DNA of 64,000 nt from an uncultured Oscillibacter sp. (lineage in GTDB: Bacteria; Bacillota; Clostridia; Oscillospirales; Oscillospiraceae): assembly GCA_910587705.1 (NCBI GenBank), contig CAJUMX010000003.1:124001-188000 (forward strand), written 5' to 3'. The notes under the pieces were generated by a model. That model did no database searches and was not told the origin of the DNA. It saw nothing but the letters and a program-made list of their open reading frames with translations. The position numbers and the translations under genes were made by a program. This document shows positions 24,513 to 33,121 of the stretch, piece after piece. Positions within the stretch are counted from its first letter, which is position 1, and every line of letters starts with the position of its first letter.

Positions 24513-26922
24513 TCAAATTCACCAGCCTATTTTTCACAAAGATGGTCTTGACCACCTGCATCCCCGCCGTGGCCTTCTGCACCTTCTCCACGGTCAGGGC
24601 GGCCTCTACCACCGCCGCCTCCTCGCTGTCCGTGGGCATGGTGACCGTCCCCTTCAGCTTCCCGTTCACCTGAACGGCAAAGTCCACCGTGGACGCCACG
24701 GTCTTGCGCTCGTCATAGACGGGCCACTGGCTCTGGCAGCACATCTTCCCGGTCTCCGCCGCGAAGCCGAACCGCTCCCACAGCTCCTCCGTAATGTGGG
24801 GGGCGAAGGGGCTCAGCAATTGGAGCAGGGTCCGCATGTCCCCCTTGGTGACCCCGTTGGCCGTCAGTTCGTTCACCGCCGTCATCATGGCCGCGATGGC
24901 CGTGTTCATTTTCAGGCTGTCAATGTCCCCGGTGACCTTTTTGATGGTCCGGTGGAGAACCGCCTCGTTGGCGGGGGAGGGATTCGGGTCGTCCTTGGCG
25001 CTTTCCGCCAGGTTCCACACCCGGTCCAGGAAGCGCTTGGAGCCCTTCACCGCCTCGGTGGACCAGATGGCCGCCTGCTCGAAGTCGCCCACGAACATGA
25101 TATACAGCCGCATGGTGTCCGCGCCGTACTGGGCCACGATGTCGTTGGGGTTCACCACGTTCCCCCGGGACTTGGACATCTTCTCTCCGCCCTCGCCCAG
25201 AATCATGCCGTGGCTGGTCCGCTTGCCGTAGGGCTCCTTGGTGGGCACGACCCCGATGTCGTAGAGGAACTTATGCCAGAAGCGGCTGTACAGCAGGTGG
25301 AGGGTGGTGTGCTCCATGCCGCCGTTGTACCAGTCCACAGGGGACCAATAGTCCAAAGCCTCCTTGGAGGCCAGGGCCTTGTCGTTATGGGGGTCCATAT
25401 ACCGGAGGAAATACCACGAGGAGCCTGCCCACTGGGGCATGGTGTCCGTCTCCCGCTGGGCGGGGCCGCCGCAGCAGGGGCAGGTGGTATTCACCCAGTC
25501 CGTCATTTTCGCCAGGGGGCTCTCGCCGGTGTCCGTCACCTCATAGCTCTCCACTTCCGGGAGGAGCAGGGGCAGCTCCGACTCCGGCAGGGGGACCCAG
25601 CCGCACTTTTCGCAGTTCACCAGGGGGATGGGCTCGCCCCAGTACCGCTGGCGGCTGAACACCCAGTCCCGGAGCTTGAAGTTGGTCTTAGGCCGTCCGT
25701 AGCCCTCTTTCGTCACGTGCTCCTTCATGGCGGGGATGGCCTCTTTTACCGTCATGCCATTGAGGAAGCCGGAGTTTACCATGACGCCCGTGTCGTCCTT
25801 GAGGACAAAGGCCTCTTTCGTGATATCGCCGCCCTGGACCACCTCCACGATGGGCAGGCCAAAGGCCGTGGCGAAGTCCCAGTCTCGCTGGTCGTGGCCC
25901 GGCACGCCCATGACGATGCCGGTGCCGTAGCCCATGAGGACGTAGTCGGAGACAAAGAGGGGGACGTGCTTGCCGTTGGCGGGGTTCACGGCCTCGATGC
26001 CCTGGAGGCGGACGCCGGTTTTCTCCTTGTTCAGCTCGCCCCGCTCGAAGTCGGATTTTCTTGCGGCCTCCGCCTGATAGGCAGCTACCTCGTCCCAGTT
26101 TTGAATCTGGTCCTTCCACTGCTCCAGATAGGGGTGCTCCGGGGAAATGACCATGTAGGTCACGCCGAAAAGGGTATCGCAGCGGGTGGTGTAGACCGTC
26201 AGCTTGTCGCCGTTGGTGGCGGTGAAGTCCACCTCCGTGCCCTCGGACCGGCCGATCCAGTTCCGCTGCTGGATTTTGACCCGGTTGATGAAGTCCACGT
26301 CCTCCAGATCGTCGATAAGACGGTCGGCGTACTTGGTGATGGCCAGCATCCACTGGGATTTCTCCTTGCGGATAACCTCGCCGCCGCAGCGCTCGCACAC
26401 GCCCTCCACCACTTCCTCGTTGGCCAGGACGATTTTGCAGCTGGTGCACCAGTTCACAGGCATGGAGGCCTTATAGGCCAGGCCCTTCTTAAACATCTGG
26501 AGGAAGATCCACTGGGTCCACTTGTAGTAATCCGGGTCCGTGGTGTTGACCTCCCGGTCCCAGTCGAAGGAGTAGCCCAGCATTTGAAGCTGCTTGCGGA
26601 AGTTGGAAACGTTGTCGTGGGTGACCTTGGCGGGGTGGATGTGGTTTTGGACGGCGTAGTTTTCCGTGGGCAGGCCGAAAGCGTCGTAGCCGATGGGGAA
26701 GAGGACGTTGAAGCCCTGCATCCGCTTTTTGCGGCAGATGATGTCCATGGCGGTGAAGGGCCGGGCGTGGCCCACGTGGAGGCCCTGGCCGGAGGGGTAG
26801 GGGAACTCGATGAGGCCGAAGAATTTTTCCTTACTTCTGTCGCCGTTGACGGCGGTGAAGGGTTTTTCTTCCAGCCATTTGGCTTGCCACTTCTTTTCTA
26901 TGGCGGTGAAATCGTACTTCAT
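24496..26922 (-). CDS. leuS: Leucyl-tRNA synthetase
   Basis: An 808-aa class Ia synthetase that charges tRNA-Leu. The HIGH-type site YPSGQGLHVGHARP is near 41-54, the CP1 editing domain occupies about 220-420, and KMSKS sits in GGEKMSKSRGN near 575. Two CxxC zinc-type pairs are present. The ATG at 26922 is preferred over an earlier in-frame ATG because it begins the conserved KYDFTAIEKKWQ. It lies downstream of the DUF2500 gene and a leucine T-box on the same strand, separated by repeat B. Confidence 0.95.
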   Translation of the reverse strand: MKYDFTAIEKKWQAKWLEEKPFTAVNGDRSKEKFFGLIEFPYPSGQGLHVGHARPFTAMDIICRKKRMQGFNVLFPIGYDAFGLPTENYAVQNHIHPAKVTHDNVSNFRKQLQMLGYSFDWDREVNTTDPDYYKWTQWIFLQMFKKGLAYKASMPVNWCTSCKIVLANEEVVEGVCERCGGEVIRKEKSQWMLAITKYADRLIDDLEDVDFINRVKIQQRNWIGRSEGTEVDFTATNGDKLTVYTTRCDTLFGVTYMVISPEHPYLEQWKDQIQNWDEVAAYQAEAARKSDFERGELNKEKTGVRLQGIEAVNPANGKHVPLFVSDYVLMGYGTGIVMGVPGHDQRDWDFATAFGLPIVEVVQGGDITKEAFVLKDDTGVMVNSGFLNGMTVKEAIPAMKEHVTKEGYGRPKTNFKLRDWVFSRQRYWGEPIPLVNCEKCGWVPLPESELPLLLPEVESYEVTDTGESPLAKMTDWVNTTCPCCGGPAQRETDTMPQWAGSSWYFLRYMDPHNDKALASKEALDYWSPVDWYNGGMEHTTLHLLYSRFWHKFLYDIGVVPTKEPYGKRTSHGMILGEGGEKMSKSRGNVVNPNDIVAQYGADTMRLYIMFVGDFEQAAIWSTEAVKGSKRFLDRVWNLAESAKDDPNPSPANEAVLHRTIKKVTGDIDSLKMNTAIAAMMTAVNELTANGVTKGDMRTLLQLLSPFAPHITEELWERFGFAAETGKMCCQSQWPVYDERKTVASTVDFAVQVNGKLKGTVTMPTDSEEAAVVEAALTVEKVQKATAGMQVVKTIFVKNRLVNLIVKPQ

Positions 26923-26957
26923 GTGTGATCTCCTTCTATTTATAATATGGCTATTAT

Positions 26958-27330
26958 GGCGCTTTTGCAAAGCGGGGACTTGTACTTGCCCTTCGGGCGG
27001 GGGGATTGGATACCAGCGATGGCTGGTTCATTGCACCCCCCATTTTCTCTTTTTCTTCCAGAAGAAAACGAGAAAACGGGCCGTGCACGGTCCAAAAGAG
27101 AAAAAGAAGTATCGTCCTGCGGGGGACGAGGGGACGCGCAGGAGGTGCTTCCTCCGGGTACGCAAGTCTACAGCCCGCGGCGTAGCCTTAGCGGGGGTTT
27201 TGGAGGTTATCGAATGGACTTCCCCCTCTTTTCGCTGCCGCTCACCTGGCGGTAGGGGGTGGATGTCCGCCTTTTTCCGGGATTGCCCTTTTATCGGTAG
27301 AACATCCCGTAGGGGCCGCCGCCCACGGCG
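26958..27330. repeat. Composite dispersed repeat B (upstream of leuS)
   Basis: An inverted partner of repeat A. Shared landmarks are a GGATTGGATACCAGCGATGG block (27003-27022), an ACGGGCCGTGCACGGTCC block (27075-27092) and the CGATAAAAGGGCAA block near 27290 on the minus strand. It fills almost all of the 26923-27387 gap between DUF2500 and leuS; I see no gene or clear terminator in it. Confidence 0.75.
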
Positions 27331-27387
27331 GCCCGTCCCCCCGGAACCTCCATGCTATCCATGGCACGTCCTTTTCCCAGCAGAACC

Positions 27388-27768
27388 TCAACTCCGCTCA
27401 AACCCCAAATACCGGGTCGCCTGGAAGGTGAGGCTTCCCTGGTCCCCTTCTGCCAGCATACCGTACTCGGCTCCGCTGACGCTGAATTCCATCCGGTCCC
27501 CGCTCTCCACCTGGAAGGTGGCATAATAGGAGGTGCTGGTATGACTCATGCTCTCCTGATGATGGTGGTGGGAAACCTGCGTCCGCTTGGTCACAACCTG
27601 GGCGGAAACCGTCAGCCGGGGGGAGGCGTTGTTTTTGCTCCACGTCCCGACGCCCCGAACCGCCATCACAACGAACGTGCCGATGACAATGACAAATACC
27701 GTGATGAACAGAAATGGGAAAATCGAAAACATCAGGTCAAATCCACCCATTCCGAACCCCATGCTCAT
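27388..27768 (-). CDS. DUF2500-like membrane protein
   Basis: A 126-aa protein with one N-terminal membrane segment (about 13-38) and a beta-rich exposed domain (RLTVSAQVVTKRTQV, TYYATFQVESGDRMEFSVSG, YGMLAEGDQGSLTFQATRYLGFERS) typical of DUF2500. Function is unknown. The ATG at 27768 has an AAAGGAG site. It is the first gene after a leucine T-box and may be co-transcribed with leuS. Confidence 0.8.
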   Translation of the reverse strand: MSMGFGMGGFDLMFSIFPFLFITVFVIVIGTFVVMAVRGVGTWSKNNASPRLTVSAQVVTKRTQVSHHHHQESMSHTSTSYYATFQVESGDRMEFSVSGAEYGMLAEGDQGSLTFQATRYLGFERS

Positions 27769-27791
27769 GGCCTCTCTCCTTTCTCAAACGA

Positions 27792-28028
27792 CAAAAACGC
27801 CCCCAGCCAAACCGGCCAGGGGCGTGGGTCCACGCGGTACCACCCTGTTCAGCCGCTTATGCGCGGCCCTTGAGGCCCGGTAACGGGGGCGAACCGCCCC
27901 GCCCTACTTATCGGGCGGGAGACTCCGGGACCAGTCATGCACAGGGGCTCCCCCGCCGGCTTGCACCATCCGCCGGCTCTCTGAGGGCGGGACATCCCCG
28001 TCTTTTTTCCCTTCATCGTCGTTCAACA
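27792..28028 (-). promoter_or_regulatory. T-box leader, leucine (CUG) specifier
   Basis: The AGGGTGGTACCGCG box lies at 27833-27846 (minus strand), with a terminator stem and T-run at 27792-27826. Aligned on the conserved GGTC-CGGAG stretch that follows the specifier in the Met T-box, the specifier here is CTG at 27932-27934. That points to tRNA-Leu, consistent with leuS downstream. Confidence 0.85.
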
Positions 28029-28034
28029 GGCCCT

Positions 28035-28063
28035 ATTGTACGGGGGGAACCGGGTTTTGTCAA
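28035..28063 (-). promoter_or_regulatory. Promoter of the leucine T-box transcript
   Basis: TTGACA (28058-28063), 17 bp, TACAAT (28035-28040) on the minus strand. Confidence 0.85.
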
Positions 28064-28077
28064 GGGGAAAATTCAAA

Positions 28078-28112
28078 AAGCCGCCCGGGACCGTGCCCCG
28101 GGCGGCTTTTAT
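28078..28112 (-). terminator. Terminator of putP
   Basis: An 11-bp GCCGCCCGG-type stem with T-run on the minus strand, 8 bp after the putP stop; A-runs make it bidirectional. Confidence 0.85.
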
Positions 28113-28119
28113 GCCGGAA

Positions 28120-29652
28120 TTACTTCTCCTTCACTTCGTCGAAGAGCTTCTCGATGCCCGCGTCCGGGGCAGGGGTCAGGAGGCTCACAATCACGATGGC
28201 CGCCAGGCCCACCACGAAGGCGGGAAGCAGCTCGTAGATGTCCAGCGCGCCGCCCATGGGGCGCACCAGGAACTTCCACACGAAGATCATCACGCCTCCG
28301 GCAACCAGGCCCGCCATGATGCCCTGACGATTGCTCCGCTTCCAATAGAGGGCGCAGAGGATGGCGGGGCCGAAGGCCGCGCCGAAGCCCGCCCAGGCGA
28401 AGGACACGATCTGGAACACGTTGCTGCCCGGGTCCGAGGCCAGGAAGAGGGCGATGACGGCGATAACCACCACCGTCAGCCGGGCGATCAGCATGGTCTG
28501 CTTCTCCGTCAGCTTCACGCCGAAAACCTCCTGGACGATGTTCTCCGAGAAGGCGGAGGAGGCCGCCAGCAGCTGGCTGTCCGCCGTGGACATGGTGGCG
28601 GCCAGGATGCCCGCCAGGATGCAGCCCGCCACGATGGCGGGGAAGATACCGTAGCTGGACAGCAGGTCGGAGAGCTTGACGATGATGGTCTCCGTGGCGC
28701 TGCCCTCCAGGAAGGGGACCCGGCCCGCGGCGGAGACGGCGTGGCCCACGATGCCGATGAACACCGCCACGCCCATGGAAATCACCACCCAGGTCCCGGC
28801 GATGCGGCGGGAGAGGGTCAGCTCGTTCTCATCCCGAATGGCCATGAAGCGGACCAGAATGTGGGGCATGCCGAAGTACCCCAGGCCCCAGGCCATCATG
28901 GAGACGATGCGGATGATGCCGTAGGGGTCCGCCGCTCCGGTGGAGACGTTATAGGTCTCCGTGAAGCTGAAGAAGCCGGGGAGGGTCTGGGCGTGGGCGA
29001 TGACCGCGTCCATGCCGCCCGCCTGGACCACACCAAAGACCACGATGACGGCTAGGGCGGCGGTCATGATGACGGACTGGATCAGGTCCATGGTGGCCAC
29101 GGCGTTGAAGCCTCCGATGGAGGTATAGCTGATAATGACGATGGCCCCGACGATCACCGCCGCCATGTAGTTCCAGCCAAAGAGGCTGTTGAAGAGCTTA
29201 CCGATGGCGGCAAGGCCAGAGGCTACATAGGGTACGAAGAAAATCAGGATAATCAGGGCGGAAATGCACATAATGACGGGCTTTTTCTCCCCATAGCGCT
29301 TGGAGATGAAGCTGGGGATGGTGATGGCGTCCAGCTTCACGCTGTAGCGGCGGAGCTTTTTGGCAACCAGCAGGAAGTTCAAGTAGGTGCCGACAGCCAG
29401 GCCGATGGCGGTCCAGCTGGCGTCCGCCACACCGGAGAGGTAGGCCAGGCCCGGGATGCCCATGAGCAGGTAGCTGCTCATGTCGGAGGCCTCGGCGCTC
29501 ATGGCGGTGACCAGGGGGCCGATGCCCCGGCCGCCCAGGTAGAAGCCCTCGGCGCTCTTCTTGGAGCGGCGGCCGATCATCACCCCGGTGAAGATGACGA
29601 AGCAGAGGTACGCGATGATGGTACCCATGATGCAAATTTGTGCGGTAGACAT
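28120..29652 (-). CDS. putP: Sodium/proline symporter (SSS family)
   Basis: A 510-aa membrane protein with 13 or so segments. Landmarks of PutP are GGRGIGPLVTAMSAEASDMSSYLLMG (about 40-65) and GYFGMPHILVRFMAI (about 265-280), plus ILAATMSTADSQLLAASSAFSEN. It takes up proline with sodium. It lies downstream of a TetR gene on the same strand; a near-perfect palindrome in the gap suggests repression by that regulator. Confidence 0.9.
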   Translation of the reverse strand: MSTAQICIMGTIIAYLCFVIFTGVMIGRRSKKSAEGFYLGGRGIGPLVTAMSAEASDMSSYLLMGIPGLAYLSGVADASWTAIGLAVGTYLNFLLVAKKLRRYSVKLDAITIPSFISKRYGEKKPVIMCISALIILIFFVPYVASGLAAIGKLFNSLFGWNYMAAVIVGAIVIISYTSIGGFNAVATMDLIQSVIMTAALAVIVVFGVVQAGGMDAVIAHAQTLPGFFSFTETYNVSTGAADPYGIIRIVSMMAWGLGYFGMPHILVRFMAIRDENELTLSRRIAGTWVVISMGVAVFIGIVGHAVSAAGRVPFLEGSATETIIVKLSDLLSSYGIFPAIVAGCILAGILAATMSTADSQLLAASSAFSENIVQEVFGVKLTEKQTMLIARLTVVVIAVIALFLASDPGSNVFQIVSFAWAGFGAAFGPAILCALYWKRSNRQGIMAGLVAGGVMIFVWKFLVRPMGGALDIYELLPAFVVGLAAIVIVSLLTPAPDAGIEKLFDEVKEK

Positions 29653-29717
29653 GAAATCTCTCTCCTTTTCCGTTCAATGGGTGCTATCATAGCACACTTT
29701 TTACTAGAATGAAAGAC

Positions 29718-29753
29718 AGAACGAAGTATAGAATGAAGTCTATCCTTCGTTCT
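29718..29753. promoter_or_regulatory. Palindromic operator upstream of putP
   Basis: Two 15-bp arms (AGAACGAAGTATAGA and its complement with one mismatch) are separated by 6 bp. The site sits about 15-50 bp upstream of a TATGAT -10-like element for putP. It is the right size for a TetR dimer site. Confidence 0.6.
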
Positions 29754-29840
29754 GCCGGTTTTGGGCAAAATATCGAAACAGCAAGGTTTCTAAGCCGTAC
29801 AATTTTTAGGAAGCCGATTTGTCAAAAAATCAAAATCCTG

Positions 29841-30425
29841 TCAGGCCCGCCAGCTTTCCAGAAACGTGGGGGTCATGGCGTCCGTATAGGCCACCAGGGA
29901 GTACTCCCCGCCGCAGAGGCACCAGTCGTACAGCAGCGCCCGCTCCCAAAGGGCGTAGGCCTTCACGATTTCGTTCACCGTCCGGTCCGTCCGCAGCTGG
30001 CCTGCCCGCTGGCCCTCGGCGATGATGCTCCGCAGCAGCTTGAAATAGGTCCGGTTCCGGTCCAGCAGGTGCTTCTCCCCCCGGGTGAGAAGTTGGGTAG
30101 AGAGAAGCCGGGCCAGCAGGTCCAGGGAGATGCCCCCGTCGATCATGGCGAAGAGCTCGTGGTTCAAAAAGGCCAGCTTCTCAATGGCGTCCTGTTCCGG
30201 GGAAAGGGCGGGAAGCAGCGCCTCGTACTTCTCGTCAAAGACGTTGGAGAGAGTGCCAAGCAGGGCGTCCTTGCCGTCGAAGTAGTGGTAAAAGGAGCCC
30301 TTGGAGGTCTCGGACTCAAAAACGATGTCCTCGATGGTGGTGTCCTCATAGCCCTGCTCGTAAAAGAGCTTCCAGGCGGCGGCGATGATGCGGCCCTTGG
30401 TGTTCCGGGCGTTCTTCCGGGGCAT
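29841..30425 (-). CDS. TetR/AcrR-family transcriptional regulator
   Basis: A 194-aa regulator with the N-terminal TetR HTH (about 10-56; GYEDTTIEDIVFESETSKGSFYHYFDGKDALL) and a helical ligand/dimer domain. It precedes putP on the same strand and may act on the palindrome at 29718-29753. The ATG has an AAAGGAGG site. Ligand unknown. Confidence 0.85.
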   Translation of the reverse strand: MPRKNARNTKGRIIAAAWKLFYEQGYEDTTIEDIVFESETSKGSFYHYFDGKDALLGTLSNVFDEKYEALLPALSPEQDAIEKLAFLNHELFAMIDGGISLDLLARLLSTQLLTRGEKHLLDRNRTYFKLLRSIIAEGQRAGQLRTDRTVNEIVKAYALWERALLYDWCLCGGEYSLVAYTDAMTPTFLESWRA

Positions 30426-30454
30426 GGCGGGGCCTCCTTTCCGGGATTTATAGG

Positions 30455-30483
30455 TTGACAGCCCCAGGCGGGGCTGGTATAAT
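30455..30483 (+). promoter_or_regulatory. Consensus promoter for the antisense RNA of toxin module 1
   Basis: TTGACA (30455-30460) and TATAAT (30478-30483) match consensus exactly with a 17-bp spacer. The spacer itself is a palindrome (CAGCCCC with GGGGCTG), a possible operator. No gene lies downstream in the same direction until dapF, but the transcript would run antisense into the toxin gene. Confidence 0.8.
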
Positions 30484-30489
30484 CAAGGC

Positions 30490-30597
30490 AAGAGGGGCGC
30501 GGTCGGGGCATCGGCCGCAGCTCAACCTCGTCAAGTTTTGAGCTTGGAGATTTGGCCGCTTCCTATGCCGGGGGGCGGTTATTTCTTTTTCGTTACA
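30490..30597 (+). ncRNA. Putative antisense antitoxin RNA of module 1
   Basis: From the consensus promoter the transcript would contain a large symmetric structure (AGCTCAA/TTGAGCT inside GGCAT/ATGCC) and reach a T-rich stretch at 30579-30597, overlapping the 3' end of the small toxin gene. The layout resembles RatA opposite txpA. The 3' end is approximate. Confidence 0.55.
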
Positions 30598-30662
30598 TTA
30601 ATAACGCCAAAGATCACAACGGCTAGCAGGTTCAGCAACGCCAGGGTTTCCAGAACCGTCAC
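30579..30662 (-). CDS. Small hydrophobic toxin-like peptide (TxpA/Hol_Tox type, 27 aa)
   Basis: A GTG start (30660-30662) follows AGGAGG by 7 nt. The 27-residue product is MT-x-x-E-T-L followed by one hydrophobic helix and a tail of three lysines, the pattern of type I holin-like toxins. It has its own promoter and an opposing consensus promoter at its 3' side. The family call rests on pattern and context, not on a search. Confidence 0.65.
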   Translation of the reverse strand: MTVLETLALLNLLAVVIFGVINVTKKK

Positions 30663-30714
30663 GTCGTCACCTCCTATGTATGGAGGCTAAGCCGTTCCCC
30701 TCTCGCCTGATACT

Positions 30715-30743
30715 GATATACCATACTTCCCCGGTCCTGTCAA
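30715..30743 (-). promoter_or_regulatory. Promoter of toxin module 1
   Basis: TTGACA (30738-30743), 17 bp, TATATC (30715-30720) on the minus strand, giving a leader of about 45 nt before the GTG start. Confidence 0.75.
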
Positions 30744-30853
30744 CGGAGGGTCCCGGAAGGCTCCGCACTTTTTGCAAGGTTTCCAGCACATTCTCCGGTG
30801 TTCATTTGCGGAGAGTGCGATTATAATGAAGAGCAGACAAGGAGGAAGGACCC

Positions 30854-31708
30854 ATGAAATTCTGGAAGATGAACGGGGCCGGAAACGACTTTATCATCCT
30901 CAACAACCTGGAAGAGCACCTGCCCCTGGAGGACCTGCCCCAGATTGCCCGGACGCTGTGCCAGCGGAGGCTGTCCATTGGGGCCGACGGGCTGATGGTG
31001 GTGGAGGCGGCGGACCAGGGCGGCGACTTCAAGATGCTGTTTTTCAACTCCGACGGCAGCGTGGGGGAGATGTGCGGCAACGGGTCCCGGTGCATCTGCC
31101 GGTACGGCTTTGAAAATGGCCTCGCCAAGGAGGCCCAGGCCGTGGAGACCACTGCCGGGATGGTGTTTGGCCGGAGAATCGACCGCCGGCTCTACCGGGT
31201 CCGCCTCAACGACCCCACCACCATAAAGCTGGACTGCCCGGTGGAGGTGGACGGCGTGCGGTACAACTGCTCCTACGTGGAGCTGGGGGACCCGGGGCTG
31301 CCCCACGCGGTGGTCCCGTACCACAACCTGCAAAACGCCGACGAGAACGAGCTCCGGGAGCTGGGCCGGAAAATCCGCTGGAGCCCGGTCTTTCCCAAGG
31401 GAGCCAATGTGAATTTCTACGAGCTCACCGGGGAGGACCGCTTCTATGAGCGGACCTTTGAACGGGGGGTGGAGGATTTCACCTACGCCTGCGGCACGGG
31501 CACCGGGTCCGTGGCGGCGGTGCTAGCCCTTCAGGGGAAGGTCAGCGGCCATCAGGTCCGGGGGGACATGACCGGCGGAACGCTGTTCATCGATCTGGAG
31601 CGGGTCCACAGTCAAATTACGGAGCTGTGCCTCACCGGGCCCACCAACGTGGTCTGCACCGGTGAGATTACGGACGAGGATTTGACGGATCAACCATTGT
31701 GTGAGTAA
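30854..31708 (+). CDS. dapF: Diaminopimelate epimerase
   Basis: A 284-aa racemase that converts LL- to meso-diaminopimelate for lysine and peptidoglycan. Both catalytic cysteines are present in their motifs: C74 in EMCGNGSRC and C213 in YACGTGTGSV. The N-terminal KMNGAGNDF is typical. An AAGGAGG site precedes the ATG. It is followed at 15 bp by a dicarboxylate/amino-acid symporter. Confidence 0.93.
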   Translation: MKFWKMNGAGNDFIILNNLEEHLPLEDLPQIARTLCQRRLSIGADGLMVVEAADQGGDFKMLFFNSDGSVGEMCGNGSRCICRYGFENGLAKEAQAVETTAGMVFGRRIDRRLYRVRLNDPTTIKLDCPVEVDGVRYNCSYVELGDPGLPHAVVPYHNLQNADENELRELGRKIRWSPVFPKGANVNFYELTGEDRFYERTFERGVEDFTYACGTGTGSVAAVLALQGKVSGHQVRGDMTGGTLFIDLERVHSQITELCLTGPTNVVCTGEITDEDLTDQPLCE

Positions 31709-31723
31709 AGCAGGAGGGACATT

Positions 31724-32998
31724 ATGGAAAAGAAATCCATCGCGAAAAACTACGCCTTTTTAGCCATCATGCTGGGGGCCATGATTCTGGGCGCCATCCT
31801 GGGCTGGGCCTGGCCCGCCGAGGCGGACGGCAGCGGAGGCGTCGTCTCCGGCACCGGGGCCACTGTCCTCAAGCCCCTGGGCACCGTGTTCATCAATCTG
31901 ATGTTCTGCGTGGTGGTCCCCATGGTCTTTGCCTCCATCTCCAGCGCCGTGGCGAACATGGAGAGCCGGAAGCGGGCGGGGAAGATCATGGGCGTCACCG
32001 TGGGGACCTTCGTGGTCACCGGGGCCATCGCCGCCGTCATCATGTATGTGCTGATGATGGTTTTCCCGCCGGTGCCCGCCGCCTGGACAAATCTGGCTGC
32101 GGAGGAAATGGGGGAGTACGCCACCCTGCCGGACATGATCGTGAACTTCTTCACCGCCAGCGATTTCAGCGGCCTTCTGACCCGCCGGGCCATGCTGCCT
32201 TTGATTGTGTTCTCCCTGCTCTTCGGCTTTGCCGTGAACCTCAACGGCGGCAAGGAGACCCCTGTGGGGCACTTCCTGGACGACCTGGCCAGCGTGATGC
32301 TGAAATTCGTGAAGATCATCACCTATTACGCCCCCATCGCCTTCTTCGGCTTCTTCGCCGATCTCGTCGCCACCTATGGCCCCCAGATTACGGAGAACTA
32401 CGCCCGGGCCCTGGCGGTGTACTATCCCCTGTGCTTTGTCTACATCTTCACCGCCTGGCCCCTCTTCGCCTGGTTCGGCGGCGGCAAGGGCGCCGTCGGC
32501 GTCATGTTCCAGCACATTACCAAGCCCGCCGTGGTGTCGCTTGGCACCTGCTCCTCCGTGGCGACGATTCCCACCAACATGGAGGAGGCCGCGGACACCG
32601 GCATCCGCAAGGACGTGGCGGACATGGTGCTGCCCCTGGGTGCCACCATGCACATGGACGGGTCCTGCTTCTCCTGCGTGCTGAAAATCGCCTTTGTGCT
32701 GGGGGTCTTTGGACAGAAGCTGTCCCTTGGGATGCTGATTCCCGTGGTGCTGGTGGCGGTGCTCAGCTCCGTGGGCATGAGCGGCGTCCCCGGCGGCGGA
32801 TACATCGGCGAGTACATCATCTGCTCCATCTTCTTCCCCGCCCAGATGGAGATTGCCTTCCCCATCCTGGTGGTCATCGGCAATCTGGTGGACCCCCCGG
32901 CGACGATGATCAATGCCGCAGGCGACTACGTGACCTGCTTCATCGTCTCCCGGTTTGTGGACGGGAAGGACTGGCTCCAGAAGCAGCTCAATAAGTAA
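31724..32998 (+). CDS. Dicarboxylate/amino acid:cation symporter (DAACS)
   Basis: A 424-aa membrane protein of the glutamate/aspartate/serine-threonine transporter family, with eight membrane helices and two re-entrant loops. The TSSVATIPTN-like stretch (CSSVATIPTNMEEA near 284-297) and the GATMHMDG motif near 305-312 form the substrate and sodium site. It may share the dapF transcript. Exact substrate is undetermined. Confidence 0.88.
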   Translation: MEKKSIAKNYAFLAIMLGAMILGAILGWAWPAEADGSGGVVSGTGATVLKPLGTVFINLMFCVVVPMVFASISSAVANMESRKRAGKIMGVTVGTFVVTGAIAAVIMYVLMMVFPPVPAAWTNLAAEEMGEYATLPDMIVNFFTASDFSGLLTRRAMLPLIVFSLLFGFAVNLNGGKETPVGHFLDDLASVMLKFVKIITYYAPIAFFGFFADLVATYGPQITENYARALAVYYPLCFVYIFTAWPLFAWFGGGKGAVGVMFQHITKPAVVSLGTCSSVATIPTNMEEAADTGIRKDVADMVLPLGATMHMDGSCFSCVLKIAFVLGVFGQKLSLGMLIPVVLVAVLSSVGMSGVPGGGYIGEYIICSIFFPAQMEIAFPILVVIGNLVDPPATMINAAGDYVTCFIVSRFVDGKDWLQKQLNK

Positions 32999-33019
32999 GC
33001 GTCTTTGGAACGGGCTTCA

Positions 33020-33053
33020 GGGCCGGGGGAAGAAACATCCCCCGGCCCCTTTT
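33020..33053 (+). terminator. Terminator of dapF-symporter operon
   Basis: A 10-bp GGGCCGGGGG stem followed by TTTT. A second perfect stem with T-run follows at 33076-33115. Confidence 0.8.
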
Positions 33054-33075
33054 CCACAGGGGCCCGTTTCTGAGC

Positions 33076-33115
33076 AAAGCGGCGTCCCGGCGATTTCGCC
33101 GGGACGCCGCTTTTT
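33076..33115. terminator. Bidirectional terminator
   Basis: AAAGCGGCGTCCCGGCGA pairs with its complement around a 3-4 nt loop and is flanked by A and T runs, serving the convergent lipoprotein gene at 33122 as well. Confidence 0.8.
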
Positions 33116-33121
33116 ATGTGG

